From positions 54,874,053 through 54,938,052 of the forward strand of contig OX457027.1 of NCBI GenBank assembly GCA_949752745.1: DNA of 64,000 nt, written 5' to 3'. Below are positions 55,339 to 64,000 of this stretch, piece after piece. The notes under the pieces were generated by a model that saw only the letters and a program-made list of their open reading frames with translations, had not been told where the DNA came from and did no database searches. Source of the stretch: Protula sp. h YS-2021. Its lineage: Eukaryota > Annelida > Polychaeta > Sabellida > Serpulidae. A program made the translations under genes and the position numbers. Positions within the stretch are counted from its first letter, which is position 1. Every line of letters starts with the position of its first letter.

Positions 55339-58300
55339 TAACCGTTTTTGAGATACTGGTCCACTTGCAGTTTTTGACCTTGACCATGATGGAGGAGGTC
55401 AAGATCACCGAGGCACCTCTTATGTAACGTTGTTTAGGCCCAAAGGGTCGAAAATTAACTCAAAAGCGCTCTATCTCTAACCGTTTTCGAGATAATAGTC
55501 AACTTCCGGTTTTTGACCTTGACCGTGACCCAGAAGGTCAAGGTCACCGAGGTACCTCTTATGTAACGTTGTTTAGGCCCAAAGGGTCGAAAATGAGCTC
55601 AAAATCGCTCTATCTCTAACCGTTTTCGAGATAATAGTCAACTTCCGGTTTTTGACCTTGACCGTGACCCAGAAGGTCAAGGTCACCGAGGTACCTCTTA
55701 TGTAACGTTGTTTAGGCCCAAAAGGTCGAAAATTAACTCAAAATCGCTCTATCTCTAACCGTTTTCGAGATAATAGTCAACTTCCGGTTTTTGACCTTGA
55801 CCGTGACCCAGAAGGTCAAGGTCACCGAGGTACCTCTTATGTGACGTTGTTTAGGCCCAAAGGGTAGAAAATGAGCTCAAAATCGCTCTATCTCTAACCG
55901 TTTTCGAGAGAATAGTCAACTTCCGGTTTTTGACCTTGACCGTGACCCAGAAGGTCAAGGTCACCGAGGTACCTATTATGTAACGTTGTTTAGGCCCAAA
56001 GGGTCGAAAATGAGCTCAAAATCGCTCTATCTCTAACCGTTATCGAGATAATAGTCAACTTCCGGTTTTTGACCTTGACCGTGACCCAGAAGGTCAAGGT
56101 CACCGAGGTACCTCTTATGTAACGTTGTTTAGGCCCAAAGGGTCGAAAATTAACTCAAAAGCGCTCTATCTCTAACCGTTTTCGAGATAATAGTCAACTT
56201 CCGGTTTTTGACCTTGACCGTGACCCAGAAGGTCAAGGTCACCGAGGTACCTCTTATGTAACGTTGTTTAGGCCCAAAGGGTCGAAAATGACCTCAAAAT
56301 CGCTCTATCTCTAACCGTTTTCGAGATAATAGTCAACTTCCGGTTTTTGACCTTGACCGTGACCCAGAAGGTCAAGGTCACCGAGGTACCTCTTATGTAA
56401 CGTTGTTTAGGCCCAAAGGGTCGAAAATTAACTCAAAAGCGCTCTATCTCTAACCGTTTTCGAGATAATAGTCAACTTCCGGTTTTTGACCTTGACCGTG
56501 ACCCAGAAGGTCAAGGTCACCGAGGTACCTCTTATGTAACGTTGTTTAGGCCCAAAGGGTCGAAAATGACCTCAAAATCGCTCTATCTCTAACCGTTTTC
56601 GAGATAATAGTCAACTTCCGGTTTTTGACCTTGACCGTGACCCAGAAGGTCAAGGTCACCGAGGTACCTCTTATGTAACGTTGTTTAGGCCCAAAGGGTC
56701 GAAAATGAGCTCAAAATCGCTCTATCTCTAACCGTTTTCGAGATAATAGTCAACTTCCGGTTTTTGACCTTGACCGTGACCCAGAAGGTCAAGGTCACCG
56801 AGGTACCTCTTATGTAACGTTGTTTAGGCCCAAAAGGTCGAAAATTAACTCAAAATCGCTCTATCTCTAACCGTTTTCGAGATAATAGTCAACTTCCGGT
56901 TTTTGACCTTGACCGTGACCCAGAAGGTCAAGGTCACCGAGGTACCTATTATGTAACGTTGTTTAGGCCCAAAGGGTCGAAAATGAGCTCAAAATCGCTC
57001 TATCTCTAACCGTTTTCGAGATAATAGTCAACTTCCGGTTTTTGACCTTGACCGTGACCCAGAAGGTCAAGGTCACCGAGGTACCTTTTATGTGACGCTG
57101 TTTAGGCCCAAAGGGTAGAAAATGAGCTCAAAATCGCTCTATCTCTAACCGTTTTCGAGAGAATAGTCAACTTCCGGTTTTTGACCTTGACCGTGACCCA
57201 GAAGGTCAAGGTCACCGAGGTACCTATTATGTGACGTTGTTTAGGCCCAAAGGGTCGAAAATGAGCTCAAAATCGCTCTATCTCTAACCGTTATCGAGAT
57301 AATAGTCAACTTCCGGTTTTTGACCTTGACCGTGACCCAGAAGGTCAAGGTCACCGAGGTACCTCTTATGTAACGTTGTTTAGGCCCAAAGGGTCGAAAA
57401 TTAACTCAAAAGCGCTCTATCTCTAACCGTTTTCGAGATAATAGTCAACTTCCGGTTTTTGACCTTGACCGTGACCCAGAAGGTCAAGGTCACCGAGGTA
57501 CCTCTTATGTAACGTTGTTTAGGCCCAAAGGGTCGAAAATGAGCTCAAAATCGCTCTATCTCTAACCGTTATCGAGATAATAGTCAACTTCCGGTTTTTG
57601 ACCTTGACCGTGACCCAGAAGGTCAAGGTCACCGAGGTACCTCTTATGTAACGTTGTTTAGGCCCAAAGGGTCGAAAATGAGCTCAAAATCGCTCTATCT
57701 CTAACCGTTATCGAGATAATAGTCAACTTCCGGTTTTTGACCTTGACCGTGACCCAGAAGGTCAAGGTCACCGAGGTACCTCTTATGTAACGTTGTTTAG
57801 GCCCAAAGGGTCGAAAATTAACTCAAAAGCGCTCTATCTCTAACCGTTTTCGAGATAATAGTCAACTTCCGGTTTTTGACCTTGACCGTGACCCAGAAGG
57901 TCAAGGTCACCGAGGTACCTCTTATGTAACGTTGTTTAGGCCCAAAGGGTCGAAAATGAGCTCAAAATCGCTCTATCTCTAACCGTTTTCGAGATAATAG
58001 TCAACTTCCGGTTTTTGACCTTGACCGTGACCCAGAAGGTCAAGGTCACCGAGGTACCTCTTATGTAACGTTGTTTAGGCCCAAAGGGTCGAAAATGACC
58101 TCAAAATCGCTCTATCTCTAACCGTTTTCGAGATAATAGTCAACTTCCGGTTTTGGACCTTGACCGTGACCCAGAAGGTCAAGGTCACCGAGGTACCTAT
58201 TATGTAACGTTGTTTAGGCCCAAAGGGTCGAAAATGAGCTCAAAATCGCTCTATCTCTAACCGTTTTCGAGATAATAGTCAACTTCCGGTTATTGACCTT

Positions 58301-61300
58301 GACCGTGACCCAGAAGGTCAAGGTCACCGAGGTACCTCTTATGTGACGTTGTTTAGGCCCAAGGGATAGAAAATGAGCTCAAAATCGCTCTATCTCTAAC
58401 CGTTTTCGAGATAATAGTCAACTTCCGGTTTTTGACCTTGACCGTGACCCAGAAGGTCAAGGTCACCGAGGTACCTATTATGTAACGTTGTTTAGGCCCA
58501 AAGGGTCGAAAATGAGCTCAAAATCGCTCTATCTCTAACCGTTATCGAGATAATAGTCAACTTCCGGTTTTTGACCTTGACCGTGACCCAGAAGGTCAAG
58601 GTCACCGAGGTACCTCTTATGTAACGTTGTTTAGGCCCAAAGGGTCGAAAATTAACTCAAAAGCGCTCTATCTCTAACCGTTTTCGAGATAATAGTCAAC
58701 TTCCGGTTTTTGACCTTGACCGTGACCCAGAAGGTCAAGGTCACCGAGGTACCTCTTATGTAACGTTGTTTAGGCCCAAAGGGTCGAAAATGAGCTCAAA
58801 ATCGCTCTATCTCTAACCGTTATCGAGATAATAGTCAACTTCCGGGTTTTGACCTTGACCGTGACCCAGAAGGTCAAGGTCACCGAGGTACCTCTTATGT
58901 TACGTTGTTTAGGCCCAAAGGGTAGAAAATGAGCTCAAAATCGCTCTATCTCTAACCGTTTTCGAGATAATAGTCAACTTCCGGTTTTTGACCTTGACCG
59001 TGACCCAGAAGGTCAAGGTCACCGAGGTACCTCTTATGTAACGTTGTTTAGGCCCAAAGGGTCGAAAATGACCTCAAAATCGCTCTATCTCTAACCGTTT
59101 TCGAGATAATAGTCAACTTCCGGTTTTTGACCTTGATCGTGACCCAGAAGGTCAAGGTCACCGAGGTACTTCTTATGTAACGTTGTTCAGGCCCAAAGGG
59201 TCGAAAATGAGCTCAAAATCGCTCTATCTTTAACCGTTTTCGAGATAATAGTCAACTTCCGGTTTTGGACCTTGACCGTGACCCAGAAGGTCAAGGTCAC
59301 CGAGGTACCTATTATGTAACGTTGTTTAGGCCCAAAGGGTCGAAAATGAGCTCAAAATCGCTCTATCTCTAACCGTTTTCGAGATAATAGTCAACTTCCG
59401 GTTTTTGACCTTGACCGTGACCCAGAAGGTCAAGGTCACCGAGGTACCTTTTATGTGACGCTGTTTAGGCCCAAAGGGTAGAAAATGAGCTCAAAATCGC
59501 TCTATCTCTAACCGTTTTCGAGAGAATAGTCAACTTCCGGTTTTTGACCTTGACCGTGACCCAGAAGGTCAAGGTCACCGAGGTACCTATTATGTGACGT
59601 TGTTTAGGCCCAAAGGGTCGAAAATGAGCTCAAAATCGCTCTATCTCTAACCGTTATCGAGATAATAGTCAACTTCCGGTTTTTGACCTTGACCGTGACC
59701 CAGAAGGTCAAGGTCACCGAGGTACCTCTTATGTAACGTTGTTTAGGCCCAAAGGGTCGAAAATTAACTCAAAAGCGCTCTATCTCTAACCGTTTTCGAG
59801 ATAATAGTCAACTTCCGGTTTTTGACCTTGACCGTGACCCAGAAGGTCAAGGTCACCGAGGTACCTCTTATGTAACGTTGTTTAGGCCCAAAGGGTCGAA
59901 AATGAGCTCAAAATCGCTCTATCTCTAACCGTTATCGAGATAATAGTCAACTTCCGGTTTTTGACCTTGACCGTGACCCAGAAGGTCAAGGTCACCGAGG
60001 TACCTCTTATGTAACGTTGTTTAGGCCCAAAGGGTCGAAAATGAGCTCAAAATCGCTCTATCTCTAACCGTTATCGAGATAATAGTCAACTTCCGGTTTT
60101 TGACCTTGACCGTGACCCAGAAGGTCAAGGTCACCGAGGTACCTCTTATGTAACGTTGTTTAGGCCCAAAGGGTCGAAAATTAACTCAAAAGCGCTCTAT
60201 CTCTAACCGTTTTCGAGATAATAGTCAACTTCCGGTTTTTGACCTTGACCGTGACCCAGAAGGTCAAGGTCACCGAGGTACCTCTTATGTAACGTTGTTT
60301 AGGCCCAAAGGGTCGAAAATGAGCTCAAAATCGCTCTATCTCTAACCGTTTTCGAGATAATAGTCAACTTCCGGTTTTTGACCTTGACCGTGACCCAGAA
60401 GGTCAAGGTCACCGAGGTACCTCTTATGTAACGTTGTTTAGGCCCAAAGGGTCGAAAATGACCTCAAAATCGCTCTATCTCTAACCGTTTTCGAGATAAT
60501 AGTCAACTTCCGGTTTTGGACCTTGACCGTGACCCAGAAGGTCAAGGTCACCGAGGTACCTATTATGTAACGTTGTTTAGGCCCAAAGGGTCGAAAATGA
60601 GCTCAAAATCGCTCTATCTCTAACCGTTTTCGAGATAATAGTCAACTTCCGGTTATTGACCTTGACCGTGACCCAGAAGGTCAAGGTCACCGAGGTACCT
60701 CTTATGTGACGTTGTTTAGGCCCAAGGGATAGAAAATGAGCTCAAAATCGCTCTATCTCTAACCGTTTTCGAGATAATAGTCAACTTCCGGTTTTTGACC
60801 TTGACCGTGACCCAGAAGGTCAAGGTCACCGAGGTACCTATTATGTAACGTTGTTTAGGCCCAAAGGGTCGAAAATGAGCTCAAAATCGCTCTATCTCTA
60901 ACCGTTATCGAGATAATAGTCAACTTCCGGTTTTTGACCTTGACCGTGACCCAGAAGGTCAAGGTCACCGAGGTACCTCTTATGTAACGTTGTTTAGGCC
61001 CAAAGGGTCGAAAATTAACTCAAAAGCGCTCTATCTCTAACCGTTTTCGAGATAATAGTCAACTTCCGGTTTTTGACCTTGACCGTGACCCAGAAGGTCA
61101 AGGTCACCGAGGTACCTCTTATGTAACGTTGTTTAGGCCCAAAGGGTCGAAAATGAGCTCAAAATCGCTCTATCTCTAACCGTTATCGAGATAATAGTCA
61201 ACTTCCGGGTTTTGACCTTGACCGTGACCCAGAAGGTCAAGGTCACCGAGGTACCTCTTATGTTACGTTGTTTAGGCCCAAAGGGTAGAAAATGAGCTCA

Positions 61301-63690
61301 AAATCGCTCTATCTCTAACCGTTTTCGAGATAATAGTCAACTTCCGGTTTTTGACCTTGACCGTGACCCAGAAGGTCAAGGTCACCGAGGTACCTCTTAT
61401 GTAACGTTGTTTAGGCCCAAAGGGTCGAAAATGACCTCAAAATCGCTCTATCTCTAACCGTTTTCGAGATAATAGTCAACTTCCGGTTTTTGACCTTGAT
61501 CGTGACCCAGAAGGTCAAGGTCACCGAGGTACTTCTTATGTAACGTTGTTCAGGCCCAAAGGGTCGAAAATGAGCTCAAAATCGCTCTATCTTTAACCGT
61601 TTTCGAGATAATAGTCAACTTCCGGTTTTGGACCTTGACCGTGACCCAGAAGGTCAAGGTCACCGAGGTACCTATTATGTAACGTTGTTTAGGCCCAAAG
61701 GGTCGAAAATGAGCTCAAAATCGCTCTATCTCTAACCGTTTTCGAGATAATAGTCAACTTCCGGTTTTTGACCTTGACCGTGACCCAGAAGGTCAAGGTC
61801 ACCGAGGTACCTCTTATGTGACGTTGTTTAGGCCCAAAGGGTAGAAAATGAGCTCAAAATCGCTCTATCTCTAACCGTTTTCGAGATAATAGTCAACTTC
61901 CGGTTTTTGACCTTGACCGTGACCCAGAAGGTCAAGGTCACCGAGGTACCTCTTATGTAACGTTGTTTAGGCCCAAAGGGTCGAAAATGAGCTCAAAATC
62001 GCTCTATCTCTAACCGTTATCGAGATAATAGTCAACTTCCGGTTTTTGACCTTGACCGTGACCCAGAAGGTCAAGGTCACCGAGGTACCTCTTATGTAAC
62101 GTTGTTTAGGCCCAAAGGGTCGAAAATTAACTCAAAAGCGCTCTATCTCTAACCGTTTTCGAGATAATAGTCAACTTCCGGTTTTTGACCTTGACCGTGA
62201 CCCAGAAGGTCAAGGTCACCGAGGTACCTCTTATGTAACGTTGTTTAGGCCCAAAGGGTCGAAAATGAGCTCAAAATCGGTCTATCTCTAACCGTTATCG
62301 AGATAATAGTCAACTTCCGGTTTTTGACCTTGACCGTGACCCAGAAGGTCAAGGTCACCGAGGTACCTCTTATGTAACGTTGTTTAGGCCCAAAGGGTCG
62401 AAAATTAACTCAAAAGCGCTCTATCTCTAACCGTTTTCGAGATAATAGTCAACTTCCGGTTTTGGACCATGACCGTGACTCAGAAGGTCAAGGTCACCGA
62501 GGTACTTCTTATGTAACGTTGTTTAGGCCCAAAGGGTCGAAAATGAGCTCAAAATCGCTCTATCTCTAACCGTTTTCGAGATAATAGTCAACTTCCGGTT
62601 TTTGACCTTGACCGTGACCCAGAAGGTCAAGGTCACCGAGGTACCTCTTATGTAACGTTGTTTAGGCCCAAAGGGTCGAAAATGAGCTCAAAATCGCTCT
62701 ATCTCTAACCGTTTTCGAGATAATAGTCAACTTCCGGTTTTTGACCTTGACCGTGACCCAGAAGGTCAAGGTCACCGAGGTACCTCTTATGTAACGTTGT
62801 TTAGGCCCAAAGGGTCGAAAATGACCTCAAAATCGCTCTATCTCTAACCGTTTTCGAGATAATAGTCAACTTCCGGTTTTTGACCTTGATCGTGACCCAG
62901 AAGGTCAAGGTCACCGAGGTACTTCTTATGTAACGTTGTTCAGGCCCAAAGGGTCGAAAATGAGCTCAAAATCGCTCTATCTCTAACCGTTTTCGAGATA
63001 ATAGTCAACTTCCGGTTTTGGACCTTGACCGTGACCCAGAAGGTCAAGGTCACCGAGGTACCTCTTATGTAACGTTGTTTAGGCCCAAAGGGTCGAAAAT
63101 TAACTCAAAAGCGCTCTATCTCTAACCGTTTTCGAGATAATAGTCAACTTCCGGTTTTGGACCATGACCGTGACTCAGAAGGTCAAGGTCACCGAGGTAC
63201 TTCTTATGTAACGTTGTTTAGGCCCAAAGGGTAGAAAATGAGCTCAAAATCGCTCTATCTCTAACCGTTATCGAGATAATAGTCAACTTCCGGTTTTTGA
63301 CCTTGACCGTGACCCAGAAGGTCAAGGTCACCGAGGTACCTCTTATGTAACGTTGTTTAGGCCCAAAGGGTCGAAAATGAGCTCAAAATCGCTCTATCTC
63401 TAACCGTTTTCGAGATAATAGTCAACTTCCGGTTTTTGACCTTGACCGTGACCCAGAAGGTCAAGGTCACCGAGGTACCTCTTATGTAACGTTGTTTAGG
63501 CCCAAAGGGTCGAAAATTAACTCAAAAGCGCTCTATCTCTAACCGTTTTCGAGATAATAGTCAACTTCCGGTTTTTGACCTTGACCGTGACCCAGAAGGT
63601 CAAGGTCACCGAGGTACCTCTTATGTAACGTTGTTTAGGCCCAAAGGGTCGAAAATGAGCTCAAAATCGCTCTATCTCTCACCGTTTTCG
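55339..63690. repeat. 139-bp satellite array, about 60 monomers, with a 17-mer higher-order repeat
   Basis: Period is exactly 139 bp (for example GTACCTCTT at consecutive units). The monomer contains CGCTCTATCTCTAACCG, TTTTCGAGATAATAGTCAAC, TTCCGGTTTTTGACCTTGAC, CGTGACCCAGAAGGTCAAGG and TCACCGAGGTACCTCTTATG. Each has an 11-bp inverted repeat TGACCTTGACC (11-nt spacer) GGTCAAGGTCA. Marker variants recur 2363 bp apart (17 x 139): 57081/59444, 58288/60651 and 58841/61204. Stops occur in all frames, so it is non-coding. It lies in the presumed intron upstream of the TBC1D9-like tail exons. Confidence 0.95.
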
Positions 63691-64000
63691 AGATGAGTCG
63701 GCCTGTCGTTAAGGACGCGTGAAATCACGTGACCTTTGACCTTGACCCTCAAGGTCAAGGTTAGTGATGAAAGTTTACCCTTTACTGGGTACGTTTTATG
63801 CATTTACAGTGGGATTTGAGCACCTTTATGGCTACTTTTCGTGATTAATAGGTGTTTCCAAAAATATTTTGACCTCAATTTGACCTTGACCTCTGAGGTG
63901 AAAGGTCAAAAAATTTTACGGATTTGACGACAACTCATTACCCTCTATGTCTCTGCCACATGCTGTCTTTTTACGACAAACCCTGTAGGAGGAGTTTTCT
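63691..64000. repeat. right flank of the satellite with diverged GGTCAAGGTCA palindromes
   Basis: The array stops at CGAGATGAGTCGG. The flank keeps inverted motifs: TTTGACCTTGACCCTCAAGG (63736-63755) and TTTGACCTTGACCTCTGAGG (63880-63899) with a later AAAGGTCAAA. The array and flank may descend from one element. The window ends here. Confidence 0.6.

Noticed and set aside
55339..63690. CRISPR array
   Set aside because: Units are contiguous 139-bp monomers with no unique spacers, in a eukaryotic genome; it is a satellite.

Overview
This window is metazoan nuclear DNA. It has small exons with consensus GT-AG splice sites, long repeat-filled introns, no operons and no bacterial-type gene packing. 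The mix of repeats fits a marine lophotrochozoan, most likely a mollusc: Tc1, Polinton and DIRS remnants, a LINE, tRNA-derived SINEs, minisatellites ending in GACGGACGGAC-type tails, and GGTCAAGGTCA satellites. The phylum is an inference from repeat style and protein similarity; no species marker is present.

Layout. 1-5.3 kb is a graveyard of transposons: a Polinton-type integrase end, a DIRS-like RT/RNase H fragment, a 143-bp tandem repeat and a Tc1-like transposase broken by stops. From 7.5 to 29.0 kb on the minus strand lies one complete gene, importin-9 (IPO9). I rebuilt it from 22 coding exons whose phases all agree, giving 1040 codons plus stop. Its introns carry a hairpin cluster, 51-bp and 145-bp satellites, a CCAAT-rich 27-bp minisatellite, a SINE, MITEs, and three small duplications that copied IPO9 exon/intron junctions. 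29.9-38.5 kb holds a second DIRS remnant, a second copy of an element also found at 10.3 kb, a palindromic AT-rich element and a decayed LINE. 40.4-43.8 kb holds an inverted-repeat element and, on the plus strand, the last three exons of a protein that resembles the beta-propeller end of TRIM/NHL-type proteins. 46.4-48.3 kb holds a foldback element with a 9-bp target duplication and a SINE between 71-bp direct repeats.

51.6-54.0 kb (minus) carries the last four recognised exons of a TBC1D8/TBC1D9-family Rab GTPase-activating protein. Its TBC and GRAM domains must lie beyond 64 kb. The presumed intron upstream of these exons is filled from 55.3 to 63.7 kb by a 139-bp satellite of about 60 copies. 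A 17-monomer (2363-bp) block in it has been duplicated. Every monomer carries an 11-bp inverted repeat, TGACCTTGACC/GGTCAAGGTCA, whose arms match the extended half-site bound by monomeric nuclear receptors (ERR, SF-1/FTZ-F1 type).

The host genes are housekeeping functions (nuclear import of histones and other basic cargo; Rab/membrane traffic control) and show no functional link. The unusual biology lies in the non-coding part: the receptor-site satellite, the hairpin-bracketed composite at 8.95-13.34 kb, and the splice-junction minisatellites in IPO9.
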